In this document: positions 14,924 to 24,718 of the stretch, in pieces
How positions within the stretch are numbered: the first letter of the stretch is position 1
Layout of the letters: each line of letters begins with the position of its first letter
From: Nonomuraea sp. MG754425
GTDB taxonomy: Bacteria > Actinomycetota > Actinomycetes > Streptosporangiales > Streptosporangiaceae
Direction: 5' to 3'
Length of the DNA: 56,213 nt
Assembly: GCF_021699195.1 (NCBI RefSeq)
Contig: NZ_SSXE01000039.1
Coordinates: 1-56,213, forward strand
The notes under the pieces: generated by a model
Seen by the model: the letters and a program-made list of their open reading frames with translations, nothing else
The model's database searches: none
Told to the model about the DNA's origin: nothing
Position numbers and translations under genes: made by a program

Positions 14924-15430
14924 ATGCTGCTGCTGGTGGCGGGGCACGAGACCACGGCGAACATGATCGCGCTCGGCACGTGGACCCTGCTGCGCCACCC
15001 GGAGCAGCTCGAAGCCCTGCGCGCCGACCCCGCCCTGATCGGCAACGCGGTGGAGGAACTGCTGCGTTACCTGTCCATCATCCAGTTCGGCGCGCAACGC
15101 GCCGCGCTCGAGGACGTCACCCTCGACGGCACCCCGATCCGGGCCGGGCAGACGCTCGTCATCTCGATCCCGGCGGCCGACCGGGACGCCGCCAGGTTCC
15201 CGGATCCGGACGCGCTCAACCTCGCCAGGGACGCCGCCGGGCACCTCGGCTTCGGCCACGGCGTCCACCAGTGCCTGGGCCAGCAACTGGCCAGGATCGA
15301 GATGCGGGTCGCCTACGCCGCGCTGTTGCGCAGGTTCCCGGACCTGCGCATGGCCGTACCGGACGAGGAGGTGCCGCTGCGCACGGACATGGCCATCTAC
15401 GGGGTGCACAGCCTGCCGGTCGCGTTCTAG
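14924..15430 (+). pseudogene. 5'-truncated cytochrome P450
   Basis: The reading frame encodes only the last 168 residues of a P450: I-helix [12 protein letters not shown], ExxR motif EELLRY, and haem loop [17 protein letters not shown] with the Cys ligand. About 220 N-terminal residues, including helices A-H and substrate-recognition sites, are missing. A few upstream in-frame codons (GDAVG) still fit the family, but the rest of 14797-14923 does not encode recognisable P450 sequence. Without the N-terminal half it cannot form a functional enzyme, so I call it a remnant of an older gene. The I-helix here is canonical, unlike the P450 at 8479-9768, so the two are not recent copies. Confidence 0.8.
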
Positions 15431-15539
15431 ATCGTCACTCCGGGTATCTGGTAAGTCACATATGGCTTCGGCGGGCCTGGGAGCCCATCGGCCCTGGTGG
15501 TACCAACATGTGGGGTCACTGCGGCTGAGGGGGTGGGCG

Positions 15540-16409
15540 ATGCGGCCCGACGTGGGGGAAGCCGGCGGCGGTGTCGGGCTCGGCCGGGCCGTGCCCGAGC
15601 TCCAGGCCGGGCGAGGGGTGCTGCACGGCGCGTTCGCGGTGCTGGAGGAGCTGGCCAAGCGCGAGGAGGCGGGCCTGACGCAGCTCGCCCTGGCCACCGG
15701 CCTGCCCAAGGCGACCACTCACCGGTTGTTGTGCCGGCTCGCCGACCTGGGCTTGGTGCACCGCGAGGACGGCGGGCGCTACCGGATGGGGGTGCGGGCG
15801 TTCCGCTGGGGCCAGCGCTGGGCGCCCGCCCAGGTGCTGGGCACGGCCGCCGCGCGACCGCTGCGCCGGCTGGCCGCCGCCGGATGCAGCACGGTCATCG
15901 CGGTCCGGGACCGCGCGGACGTCATCGTCGTGGCGGGGATCACCGACCCGGGCGTGGACGAGGTCTTCCAGATGCGTCCGGGCATCGTGCTGCCGGCGGC
16001 CAGCGCCGCCGAGGTCGTGCTCGCGGCATGGGACCCGGCGTCAGACCCGCTGTCGGGCCCGTTCTCGGACCCGGCGTGGGACCCGGCGTCGCTCGTGCGT
16101 CCGCGCCCCGGCCGGGGCCTGCCGGAGGGCTGGTCCGCGGCCGAGTGGGCGCGGCGGCTCGGCGACGCCCGCGAGCGGGGGGTGGCCTTCGACTTCGAGG
16201 CGGCCCTGCCGCCGCTGGGCTGCGTGGCCGCCCCGGTACGCGCGCCGACCGGAGCCCTGGTGGCCGCGGTCGCCGTCGTCGCGGTCGGCGCCGGCCGGCT
16301 GCCCGCGCTGGCCGACGCCGTACGCGTCACCGCGGCGCACATCAGCGCCAACCTGGCCCGCGTGCCAGGAGCGGGCCGGGCACTGAACGCGCTCACCGCG
16401 CCGCCCTGA
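15540..16409 (+). CDS. IclR-family transcriptional regulator
   Basis: Numbered from the ATG at 15540 the protein has 289 residues: an N-terminal winged helix (about 20-85; LTQLALATGLPKATTHRLLCRL) and a C-terminal IclR effector domain. GAGGGGG upstream supports this start over the in-frame ATG at 15462, whose extension is shadow-like. Within the effector domain is a low-complexity insertion (WDPASDPLSG to DPAWDPAS) made by three copies of GACCCGGCGT, which may be a recent expansion. IclR proteins repress or activate catabolic operons; no adjacent catabolic operon is obvious, the next plus-strand gene being far away. Confidence 0.83.
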   Translation: MRPDVGEAGGGVGLGRAVPELQAGRGVLHGAFAVLEELAKREEAGLTQLALATGLPKATTHRLLCRLADLGLVHREDGGRYRMGVRAFRWGQRWAPAQVLGTAAARPLRRLAAAGCSTVIAVRDRADVIVVAGITDPGVDEVFQMRPGIVLPAASAAEVVLAAWDPASDPLSGPFSDPAWDPASLVRPRPGRGLPEGWSAAEWARRLGDARERGVAFDFEAALPPLGCVAAPVRAPTGALVAAVAVVAVGAGRLPALADAVRVTAAHISANLARVPGAGRALNALTAPP

Positions 16410-16413
16410 GCAC

Positions 16414-16440
16414 CCCGCCGGGCACGGGGGCCCCGGCGGG
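16414..16440. terminator. Bidirectional terminator between convergent genes
   Basis: CCCGCCGGG (16414-16422) and CCCGGCGGG (16432-16440) are a perfect 9-bp stem with a 9-nt loop. The hairpin fills the 31-bp gap between the IclR stop and the stop of the convergent 1410-residue protein gene. Confidence 0.7.
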
Positions 16441-19400
16441 TCAGGTGGTGAAGTCGATGACCAGCCTGCCCGGGTGGGCGCGCAGCGGCACGCTGTCGGC
16501 GTGGGCGAGCCGCTCGCCCACCGGGATCCGCGACAGGCGGCCGTCCGACGAGACCGGGCCCGGCACGGTCGTGTCGGCCGTGCCCGGGTCGGTGAGGTAG
16601 CGCTCCCGCTCCTCCACCAGCAGCCGGTAGTCGCGGCCGACGCTCACCCCGGCCGCGGGGAGCACGCCGGACCAGCGGAAACCGGCCCCCTCCTGGCCGC
16701 AGGCCAGCTCGGCCGTGAGCTCGGTGTCCACCCAGTCGAGCTCCTCGCCGCTGGCGAACGGACGCCGCTGCACGGTCGCGGTGACACGATGGCTCGCCGC
16801 GACCCCGGCCAGGCCGGGACCGGACCGCGTGCCCAGTTCGGTGGCGGCGGCGGGACCGGCGAGCGTGACGCGCAGCCCGCCGTCCGGCGTCTCCTCGACG
16901 GTCAGCGTCCGGCGCGGGACGAGCTGGGCGAACTCGGCCTGCACGACGGCCGACAGCTCCAGCCCGGCCAGCGAGTGCGGCTGGTAGCGGGCCACGGCCA
17001 GGCGCAGGAACGGGAAGCAGGCCGACTCCCGCCCGGCCGCGCCGAGATCGACGTCGACGTCGGCGAACCACAACCCCTTGGCCGGGTCGAACGACGGCTC
17101 GTAGGCCACGACCGCCGCGACCAGGTCACCGCCCGCCCCGGACTCCGCCAGCCGCAGCCCGGCGGGGGCCGCGACCGGGCCGGGGAAGTGCACCGGGGCC
17201 GGCGGGGGCAGCACGGTGGCGTCGGACCAGACGGGGTCGGTGCCCCAGCGGGTCGCCAGATGTCCGGGCAGCGGCCCGGCCCCGGACGCCGCGGGCGGGT
17301 CGAGGACGACCGCCAGCAGCTCGTCGTCGCCGGAGGAGAACCACGGCCGGTCCAGGTGGACGCGCACCCCGGCCCCCTCGCGCACCGACACCAGCCGCCG
17401 GTTCTCGCGATCGGCCCGCCGGCTCCACCGGAAGGTGGGCAGCAGGTACGAGGGCTTCGGCGGCTCCGGCCGCCGGCCGGCGGGCACCGGCCAGCCCCGC
17501 TCCGACGGCCCGGTGCTCGCCTCGCCGACACTGGTGACGAGGCCGGGCTGAGCGGTGATCGACGGGTGGAAGTACTCGCGGAACCGGGTGGTGGCGGTCG
17601 GCCGGTAGACGACGTTGCGGTGCAGCGTGTCGCCGAAGTCGTGCCGGAGCGGCGGCCCGGAGTGCGGCAGCCGGACCTCGTCGCGGTCGTGGTGGGCCAG
17701 CTCCACCCGGCCGACGTGGGCGTGCTCGGTGAGCCGGCGGGGCGCCGGTTCGGCGACGTCGTCGATCCAGCGCGTCCAGGTGGCGTCGATGTCGACGTGC
17801 CCGGTGCTGCGGGGGTGCGCGCGCAGCGTGCCGCGCAGGTCGGCGAAGGTCTGCTCCGGCTCCCGGGCGAAGCGCAGCGCGTCCAGCGCGGGCGCGCGCA
17901 GCGGGCGCTCCACGGCGTGCACGAGCCGGAGCTCCGTGTACGGGGTGAGCAGCCAGTTCAGTCCGGCGGCGGTCTCCTCGGCGATCAGCGCCCGCTGGGC
18001 GTCGGTCAGGTCGCGCCAGAAATCGGAGTCGAGGAAGCGCCGCCAGACGGGGAAGAGGGCCAGGTCGTCCGGGTCGAGCCGGCAACTGAGCCGGACGGTG
18101 GCCATCTCCGCCTTGGGCAGGTACACGGTGAGCCGGCGGGGGATGTCCTGCCAGCGCGGCTCCCCGTCGCCCTCCTCGATGCGCAGCGTGAACGGGGCGG
18201 CGTCCGGCCAGGCCGGGTGGAAGCCGTCGTGGAAGGAGACCGGGTAGAGCGGCGGCGCGCCCGGCAGGCCGTACAGCGTGACGCCCCGGGCGAGGACGTC
18301 GGGCAGGTACGGCAGGACGAGCTCGGCGGCGGTGTGCACGACGAACTCGCCCCGCTTCAGCCCGGCCCCGCGCGTGACGGGCAGCGCGGTGAGCGGCTCC
18401 GGGTCGGCGGCGTCGTGCTTGGCGACGGCGATCTCGTCGAAGAACAGCAGGTCGCGGGTCCGGCGCGGATCGTCGGCGAAGCTGACGACGGTGTCCAGGA
18501 ACGTGCCGGCCTCGCGCGCGGCGGCCGCGAAGAACCTCCTGAGCACCCGCTCCGGCCGCTCGCCGCCGATGGCGTCGTCGAACCGGCCGTGCCGCTCGGC
18601 CATCTGCAGCGACGTCTTGGGCGGGGCGACGAACCGCTCGTCGAAGTGCGGGTAGCGGCGGCTCAGCCCGTCGGCGGCGGGCGGGTGGTCGGTGTGGCCG
18701 GGGACGTCCTGGCGGTCCAGGGCCCACGACCGGGCGGGCACGTCCCGGCCGCGCGCGGTGACGGTGCTGCGGATGACCAGGCACCGGCTGGACTCGCCCT
18801 CGTTGAACGCCCTGCTCTCCACGATCGCCGGCTGCGGGACCGGCTCCCACCGCGAGTACGTGATCGGCGGCGACAGCGCCGACTCCGGCGCCTGCGCGTC
18901 CGGATTCAGGGAGTTGCCCGCCAGGTCCACCACGCGCGCCCGCAACCGGTAGGCGCGCCCGTACCGCAGCGCGGGCAGCGAGCCCGGCACCGGCGTGAAC
19001 TTGGTGTCGAGCGGGAAGTCCGGGTGCACCTCCGGGTCGGCGACCACCGGCCGGCCGAACCGGTCGAGCGTGCGGCCGGGCAGCGGGGCGGCCAGGCTCC
19101 AGCCGTCCCAGCCGAACAGCGCCTGGTGCACGTACAGCTCGTCGGCCCGGGTCGCGTCCCGGGTGACGGCGCTGGCGCGGACCGCGCCCTCGTCGTCGGC
19201 GATCCCCTCGATCCGGTACGGCGGCTGCCCGCCCCGGCGGATGAGGTAGGAGCCCCGGCGGCGGCACAGGGAGAGCCAGCCGGTGACCGAGCCTCCCGGC
19301 CCGGCGATCCCGGCGTCGACGCGGAACCCGCGCACCAGGTGCCCGGCGTGCAGTTCGGGGACGTCCCCGGCCTGGCGGGCGGCGTCGTCGCCGATCAGGG

Positions 19401-20673
19401 CGGCCAGCCACGCGTCCCGGCCTCGGTGGAAGACGGTCAGCCCGCCGCCCTGCAGCGCGGTCGTGCCGGTGCCCAGGTGCTCCGCGCTCGGCTGGCCGCT
19501 CGGCCCGGAGAGCTCGTGCAGGCGCTCGATCAGCGCGGTGAAGTCGGCCGCCTTGATGGCCGCGCCGTCGATGTCGGCGTCGGTGACCGTCCAGTCCTCG
19601 CCGCCGAGGCCGAGCCAGCCCTGCTGGACGGGGTGCCCCGGCGGGGAGGCGGCGGTGAAGCGCCGGCCGGGGTCGTGCTCGAACAGCGTCCACGGCCGCA
19701 GCCGGTCGGTGTCGAACGGCGTGGCGACGTCCTCGAACGCCACCCGCAGCCGGCCGGTCGCGCCGAGCCCGGCGGGCACCGGGACCACGAGGTCGAGGAC
19801 GAGCCCGAGCCGGCGGCACAGCTCCGGGTAGTCGGCCAGGAAGCCGCAGACACCGTGGAACTCCACGTCAGGAGGGTCGGGCCGGGCCGGCGCGGCGGCT
19901 TCATCGGCCCCGCCGCCGGCGGGTTTGGGCCGGTCGTAGAAGCGCAGCGCCTCCGCCAGCGCGAACCTCGTCTCGTCGTCCCGGTAGGCGTCGCTCGCCC
20001 GGTCCACGGTGCCGGGACGGAGCCCGGCGGCCAGGCGGCCGGAGGAGCGGGCGTACGGGGCCGGGTTCTCCCCGCCGACCAGGCCGTCGAGGGCCCGGTA
20101 GGCGGCCTCGGGGTCACCGGTGAACCGGCGCATGTCCGCGACCACGGGGATGCCGCGCACCAGACCGGTGTACGGCTGGTTCCAGGGCCGGGACGGTGGG
20201 CCGCCGCCGTTTCTTCCGGCCCCGTTGCCCGGGGGCGAGAGGCGCTCGGCGACCACGGCCTTGCCGATGTCGTCGTACAGGGTGGCGATCCGCTCGTGGA
20301 CCAGCGCGGCGGGGAAGGAGCGCAGCAGCCGCACGGGCGGCGGGCCCACGGCGGCGGACGCGGCGGCGCGCAGGGAACGTGAGCGCACCGGCGAGGCGGC
20401 CGGGAACATCCTGCCCCACAGGGCCGAGTCGGGGGCCGGTGACCGGGGGTCGAGGCGCGCGAGCACCGGCTCGGCGTGCCCGTCAAACACGATCCGCAGC
20501 GCCGGCAGGACCGTCTCGCGCAGCGTCCTGGGCCAGTCCACGAACTCCCCGACGTCGTCGAGCCGGCCCCGTGGGGCCTCCAGCCGGGGGCCGGCCACCA
20601 CGGACAGGCGTACCTGCGCCGGTCCGGCCACCCCGGCCGGCACCGCCGTCCACACCACCTTGAACGTGCTCAT
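16441..20673 (-). CDS. Very large uncharacterised protein (1410 aa) beside the Tc-toxin locus
   Basis: I do not recognise a named domain. The protein is rich in beta-like segments with regularly spaced Trp/Tyr/Pro, has no signal peptide or membrane helix, and contains blocks that look conserved: VVDLAGNSLN, PPITYSRWEPVPQP, FVAPPKTSLQMAERHG, LVLPYLPDVLARGVTLYGLPG. The N terminus MSTFKVVWTAVP is at an ATG with no serious rival. It starts 22 nt after the stop of the 1167-residue gene, so both come from one mRNA. The pair is about 3.5 kb from the giant TcA gene on the opposite strand. Part of an exported particle or toxin assembly is possible, but this rests on context only. Confidence 0.85.
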   Translation of the reverse strand: MSTFKVVWTAVPAGVAGPAQVRLSVVAGPRLEAPRGRLDDVGEFVDWPRTLRETVLPALRIVFDGHAEPVLARLDPRSPAPDSALWGRMFPAASPVRSRSLRAAASAAVGPPPVRLLRSFPAALVHERIATLYDDIGKAVVAERLSPPGNGAGRNGGGPPSRPWNQPYTGLVRGIPVVADMRRFTGDPEAAYRALDGLVGGENPAPYARSSGRLAAGLRPGTVDRASDAYRDDETRFALAEALRFYDRPKPAGGGADEAAAPARPDPPDVEFHGVCGFLADYPELCRRLGLVLDLVVPVPAGLGATGRLRVAFEDVATPFDTDRLRPWTLFEHDPGRRFTAASPPGHPVQQGWLGLGGEDWTVTDADIDGAAIKAADFTALIERLHELSGPSGQPSAEHLGTGTTALQGGGLTVFHRGRDAWLAALIGDDAARQAGDVPELHAGHLVRGFRVDAGIAGPGGSVTGWLSLCRRRGSYLIRRGGQPPYRIEGIADDEGAVRASAVTRDATRADELYVHQALFGWDGWSLAAPLPGRTLDRFGRPVVADPEVHPDFPLDTKFTPVPGSLPALRYGRAYRLRARVVDLAGNSLNPDAQAPESALSPPITYSRWEPVPQPAIVESRAFNEGESSRCLVIRSTVTARGRDVPARSWALDRQDVPGHTDHPPAADGLSRRYPHFDERFVAPPKTSLQMAERHGRFDDAIGGERPERVLRRFFAAAAREAGTFLDTVVSFADDPRRTRDLLFFDEIAVAKHDAADPEPLTALPVTRGAGLKRGEFVVHTAAELVLPYLPDVLARGVTLYGLPGAPPLYPVSFHDGFHPAWPDAAPFTLRIEEGDGEPRWQDIPRRLTVYLPKAEMATVRLSCRLDPDDLALFPVWRRFLDSDFWRDLTDAQRALIAEETAAGLNWLLTPYTELRLVHAVERPLRAPALDALRFAREPEQTFADLRGTLRAHPRSTGHVDIDATWTRWIDDVAEPAPRRLTEHAHVGRVELAHHDRDEVRLPHSGPPLRHDFGDTLHRNVVYRPTATTRFREYFHPSITAQPGLVTSVGEASTGPSERGWPVPAGRRPEPPKPSYLLPTFRWSRRADRENRRLVSVREGAGVRVHLDRPWFSSGDDELLAVVLDPPAASGAGPLPGHLATRWGTDPVWSDATVLPPPAPVHFPGPVAAPAGLRLAESGAGGDLVAAVVAYEPSFDPAKGLWFADVDVDLGAAGRESACFPFLRLAVARYQPHSLAGLELSAVVQAEFAQLVPRRTLTVEETPDGGLRVTLAGPAAATELGTRSGPGLAGVAASHRVTATVQRRPFASGEELDWVDTELTAELACGQEGAGFRWSGVLPAAGVSVGRDYRLLVEERERYLTDPGTADTTVPGPVSSDGRLSRIPVGERLAHADSVPLRAHPGRLVIDFTT

Positions 20674-20695
20674 GTCCGTCCGTTCACTCGGTCGA

Positions 20696-23600
20696 TCACG
20701 CTCCGCCCACCTCCGCGAACGCGGCGCAGTACTCGGCGATCGGGTCTCTTCGCGCGCCGGTCACCGGGTCCGGATACGGCGCCATCATCTGCGCGAACGT
20801 CGGTGCCGAACCGGCCGCCGCGGCCCCCAGCACCGCCATCCCGCCGTCGGTTCGCACCTCGCCCGCTGCGGCCGACAGCAGGGACCCGGCGCCGCCGAAC
20901 CGCTTCTCGCAGGAGATCTCGACGGACTCCTCGAAGAAGCCGATCTCGACGGTGATCGTGATCCTCGCCCGGCCGACCGCGTCGCCGCCCTCGTAGCCCA
21001 GCTCCAGGTAGAGCTCGATCGAGGCGGAGACCAGGCCGAGGACGTCCACCTCGCCGCGGGCGCGGAAGTAGCCGAACAGCACGGCCCGGCCGGTCGCGGC
21101 GTCCAGGTGGAAGTAGATGCCGGCCATCACCGACACGCTGCCGCTGGCCACCCCGAAGTCGACGGACGCCGCCGCGCCGAACTCCAGGCCCGCGTCCAGC
21201 GCCCGGACACCGTCCGGCGACAGCACGATGCCGAACCAGCCGCCGCCCCCGAACAACGAGACGGTCAGCCGGAACGGGGCGTCGCGGCGGCAGAACGCGA
21301 ACCCGATCTCCAGTGGCCGGGTGCCGGCGAACGGCAGGTCCAGGTAGGCGTTCAGGGAGATGTTCTCCAGGCTGAAGACGCCGATCGCGAGATTCGGCAG
21401 CGGCATGCCGTAGCGCGCGAGCACGCCCGACGGGGAGACGTCGAGCATCGGCGGGTCGCTGAACCCGTCGAGCGGGATGATCCGGCGCAGCGTCTCGACG
21501 AACGACAGCGCCCCGATGAACTCGATGTCCCGGAAGGCCACCTCGACGTCGGGCTTCTCACCGGCCCGCACGGTGAACCTGACCCGGCGGAAGTCCAGCC
21601 GCATCGCCTCCAGGACGCCCGGCAGCAGCACCAGGTCGAACTCCTCCAGCGTGCAGGTCACGTCGGCCGCCGGGCGCACGTCCGGACGCAGCGCGGCGCG
21701 CAGGTCCACGACCACGGAGAAGCGGCCGGTGCGCGCCGGGTCGCCGCCGCCGTCGTGCGGCACGAAGACCGGGGGCTCGCCCGGAAGCAGCGACCAGGGC
21801 TGGATGTCGGGCGACCACTCCAGCCGCGCCGCCACCGACTCCGGCAGCCGGACCCCGGCCCGCGCCGCCTCGATCGCCTGTCGCAGCGCCAGCACCCCGG
21901 CGGGGGCGTCCTGCCAGATGGCGATGGCCTGGCGCACGTGGTCGATCAGCGCGACGACCGCGTGATCGACCTCGGCGGGCAGCCCCGCGCCGAGCGCGTC
22001 CAGGGCGGCGCCGAAGTTCCGGTAGGCCGCGTCCACCTGGGCCAGGGTGCCCGTGCCCGCGAGGAACGCCTCGACGGACTCGACGAGCGCCAGAGCCGTG
22101 GTGCGCACCCGGCCGGCCGCGGCGGCGACGGCGGGGAAGCGCGCGGCGACGCCGAGGAGCTGGCGTTCGATCCGGCGCAGGTCCGCCAGGAAGCCGGTGA
22201 CGGCGTTGACGGTCTGCGTGACGAACCGCGGCGCCTTCAGCTCCTGGTCCAGGCCGGCCGCCTTGACCAGGGCGGACAGCGGGATGACGCCGAACAGCCG
22301 CGCGCCGATCGCGTCGAAGAAGTCGGAGGGACGGAAGACGCCGTCGGCCACCGTCGCCAGCGGATCGCCCGCCGCGGCGGCCGGAGCCGGCCTGGCGGCG
22401 CTGACCGGCCCGGTCAGCCGGGACAGGCCCGCCACGGTGAGCGTGGGCGCGGCCAGCCCGCCGGAGCGGTCCCGCTGCTCGCCGAAGTCCATCACCAGCG
22501 GGGACGTCCCGTCGGCCGGGATCAGTTCGAGGAAGACCTCGCCCGGGTTGGCCGGATCGCCCGGGCCGGCCGGAGCCCGGTCGAAGCCGGCCACCCGGTA
22601 CCGCTGGGCGTAACGGACCGGACGGGGCCCGAGCGCCCCGGTGAGCCGGCTCACCGCGGGCAGCACCGCCGACGCCCACCGCACCACCGGCAGGAAACCG
22701 GCGACCCGCTGGTAGAACTGGTCGTCGCGGTCCGCCGGCAGGGCGGCCCCCCAGACCAGGTGGGCGGCCTCCACCGTGGTGTCGTCGGGCGCGGCGCTCG
22801 GCGCGAGCGCCACCCGGGCGCCGCGCAGCCCGGCGCTCAGCCGCGCCGGGGGCGCCTCGGGGTTCACCGGCTCGGCGTCGAAGCCGTTGTACGCCCCGGC
22901 CGCCGCGACCAGGTCGGCCCCCTTGTTGAAGTTCTCGGTGAGGAACAGCAGCGGGGTGCGGAACTCCGTCACCCGCCCGTCCAGGTCGGTCGCCCGCACC
23001 CGGAACAGGAACGGATCCTCGTCACGGACGGCGGGGAAGAACGCGTACTGCCCGTCGCGCACCGGCAGGACGTTGCCGGGCGGCGAGAGGTCGGGCGTGA
23101 GCAGGGTCAGCAGCTCGATCCGCCGGAAGGGGAACAAGGCGTTGAGCCGCTCGCTGGCGGCGTCCCGCCGTACGGTGGCGGGCCGGAACTCCCTGACCGG
23201 TTCGCGGCAGACGATGAACAGCCGCTGGGCGAGGTAGGCGGGATGTTCGGGGCGGTCGGGGTCGAACTTCCGCTCCGTCACCTTCACCAGGTCGGCGCGC
23301 TGCCCGAACGGGCACAGGAAGCCCGAGTAGAGCACCCGTACGTAGTGGTCGCGGCCCATGGCCGCGCGGTGCCGCCACTCGCTGACGTTCGTGATCGCCG
23401 GTCGTGGGTCCCAGCGGCCGAGCGCGTCGAGCCAGCCGCCCAGGGCGGACAGGATCAGGTGCCCGACGTCGGCGGGCACCGGCACGTACGGCTGGTGGCC
23501 CGGCTCGGTGAACAGGCCGCGATCGCTGGTCAGGTGGACGAGCGCGGCCCGGTCGGCGGGCGTCAGCGACGTGGTCAGGGGGTCGGGCGGCGGCTCGGCC

Positions 23601-24199
23601 GGGGTGTCGCCGGGGAAGTCCCGGGTCCACACGGCCCTGGCCCGCGTCCCGTGCACCCGCGTGTGCCACAACTCCACGCGGCCCGCCGCGCCGGCCGGGG
23701 TCGTCCGGTGTGTCCAGCGCACGTCCGGGGACGGCGACAGCAGCAGCCGGTACGGCAGCTCGATCGCGGTCCGGGGGTCGCCGGCGGGGTCGCGCAGCGG
23801 GTTGGCCGGGCCCTCGTCGCCCACCGTCCGCAGCGGCAGCCGGCCCATCGCCTCCAGCAGCCCCTCGGCCGTGTACGGGACCTCGTCGTGCGGCCCCACC
23901 ACGAAGACCAGCACGCTGCGCCCGCCGATCCGGGACACGACGGGCGGCGCGGGATGGGGCTGCACCGGGACGGGGTCGGGCAGCCCGGCCCCCGCCGATT
24001 CGAAGAACGCCTGCTCCACCACGTGCTGTGCGGGGAACGTGACGACGATCAGCCCGTCGCGCCCGGCGGCGGCCCGGACCAGGATCCGGCGCGCCGCCGG
24101 GCGCTTGAACGACAGGCCGACGAACCTGAAGCGCAGGTCCGCCAGGTCCGCGGTGCGGACCAGGCGGACGTGGGCCGGCTCCTCCGCGGGGCCGCTCAC
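20696..24199 (-). CDS. Very large uncharacterised protein (1167 aa) beside the Tc-toxin locus
   Basis: No named domain is recognised. The N-terminal two-thirds is a mixed region with GRSVLVFVVGPHDEVPY and several helical stretches (about residues 590-760). The C-terminal third (about 840-1120) is a long run of amphipathic beta strands with Gly turns, for example LFGGGGWFGIVLSPDGV, GSVSVMAGIYFHLD and ITITVEIGFFEESVEIS. That pattern suggests a large beta-sheet, barrel or solenoid. It ends AEYCAAFAEVGGA. There is no signal peptide. It is the first gene of a two-gene operon with the 1410-residue protein. Homologues next to TcA-like genes in other actinomycetes would support a shared system. Confidence 0.85.
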   Translation of the reverse strand: MSGPAEEPAHVRLVRTADLADLRFRFVGLSFKRPAARRILVRAAAGRDGLIVVTFPAQHVVEQAFFESAGAGLPDPVPVQPHPAPPVVSRIGGRSVLVFVVGPHDEVPYTAEGLLEAMGRLPLRTVGDEGPANPLRDPAGDPRTAIELPYRLLLSPSPDVRWTHRTTPAGAAGRVELWHTRVHGTRARAVWTRDFPGDTPAEPPPDPLTTSLTPADRAALVHLTSDRGLFTEPGHQPYVPVPADVGHLILSALGGWLDALGRWDPRPAITNVSEWRHRAAMGRDHYVRVLYSGFLCPFGQRADLVKVTERKFDPDRPEHPAYLAQRLFIVCREPVREFRPATVRRDAASERLNALFPFRRIELLTLLTPDLSPPGNVLPVRDGQYAFFPAVRDEDPFLFRVRATDLDGRVTEFRTPLLFLTENFNKGADLVAAAGAYNGFDAEPVNPEAPPARLSAGLRGARVALAPSAAPDDTTVEAAHLVWGAALPADRDDQFYQRVAGFLPVVRWASAVLPAVSRLTGALGPRPVRYAQRYRVAGFDRAPAGPGDPANPGEVFLELIPADGTSPLVMDFGEQRDRSGGLAAPTLTVAGLSRLTGPVSAARPAPAAAAGDPLATVADGVFRPSDFFDAIGARLFGVIPLSALVKAAGLDQELKAPRFVTQTVNAVTGFLADLRRIERQLLGVAARFPAVAAAAGRVRTTALALVESVEAFLAGTGTLAQVDAAYRNFGAALDALGAGLPAEVDHAVVALIDHVRQAIAIWQDAPAGVLALRQAIEAARAGVRLPESVAARLEWSPDIQPWSLLPGEPPVFVPHDGGGDPARTGRFSVVVDLRAALRPDVRPAADVTCTLEEFDLVLLPGVLEAMRLDFRRVRFTVRAGEKPDVEVAFRDIEFIGALSFVETLRRIIPLDGFSDPPMLDVSPSGVLARYGMPLPNLAIGVFSLENISLNAYLDLPFAGTRPLEIGFAFCRRDAPFRLTVSLFGGGGWFGIVLSPDGVRALDAGLEFGAAASVDFGVASGSVSVMAGIYFHLDAATGRAVLFGYFRARGEVDVLGLVSASIELYLELGYEGGDAVGRARITITVEIGFFEESVEISCEKRFGGAGSLLSAAAGEVRTDGGMAVLGAAAAGSAPTFAQMMAPYPDPVTGARRDPIAEYCAAFAEVGGA

Positions 24200-24220
24200 G
24201 GCTTCACCGCCCTTTCCTGG

Positions 24221-24718
24221 TCAGCCCACCGTGGGGGAGGAGAAGGCGAACTGTTCCCGCCGGACCAGGTCGGTGACCTGGGCGGAGCCCACCGCGCGGT
24301 CGAACTGGAAGGGGTTGTTGTCGGGCACGCTGCGGGTGCTGCAGTACGCCGACTGCCCTCGCGCGAGCACGAGGTTGGTGCACCGGGCGTTGGCGACGAG
24401 GGGGGTCAGGTCGGAGGTCAGGGTCTCGACGTGCATCGAGCTGCCCGTGCCGTTGTAGATCTCGGTCTGGGCCTGCTTCCAGGACGCGCCGACCCCCCAG
24501 ATGCAGGCGCGGGCCGACAGCCCGGGGAAGACCAGGCTGGAGACCCAGCCGCCGCAGGACGGGTCGGCCGCGGCGGCGCTGCTCGTCCCGGCCAGGCCGG
24601 GGGCCGCCACCGTCGCCCCGGCCGCGACCGTCGCGATGAGGGCCCGGAGCAGGGCCCGCGCGGTCCTGGTCCGCCGGCCGCCGTGGTGTCGCTCTGTGTG
24701 ATGGTGTGTTGACAGCAT
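24221..24718 (-). CDS. Small secreted protein of unknown function
   Basis: From the ATG at 24718 the protein has 165 residues: a long basic n-region ([21 protein letters not shown]), a hydrophobic core and cleavage near [11 protein letters not shown]. The mature part of about 115 residues has four cysteines (SCGG, RACIWG, RCTNL, YCSTR), likely two disulfides, and resembles the exported small proteins common in actinomycetes. An alternative ATG at 24766 adds 16 residues. The start codon sits inside a 16-bp palindrome. It is on the same strand as the two large proteins, 21 nt upstream of the 1167-residue gene start, so it may be the first gene of that operon. Confidence 0.65.
   Translation of the reverse strand: MLSTHHHTERHHGGRRTRTARALLRALIATVAAGATVAAPGLAGTSSAAAADPSCGGWVSSLVFPGLSARACIWGVGASWKQAQTEIYNGTGSSMHVETLTSDLTPLVANARCTNLVLARGQSAYCSTRSVPDNNPFQFDRAVGSAQVTDLVRREQFAFSSPTVG

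Noticed and set aside
16474..20382. A 1302-codon plus-strand open frame opposite the 1410-residue gene
   Set aside because: Same shadow composition; the minus frame has normal amino-acid balance and a proper start.
20120..24712. A 1530-codon plus-strand open frame opposite the 1410- and 1167-residue genes
   Set aside because: Low-complexity Gly/Arg/Val/Pro composition and it spans the junction of two minus-strand genes; no domain-like sequence.
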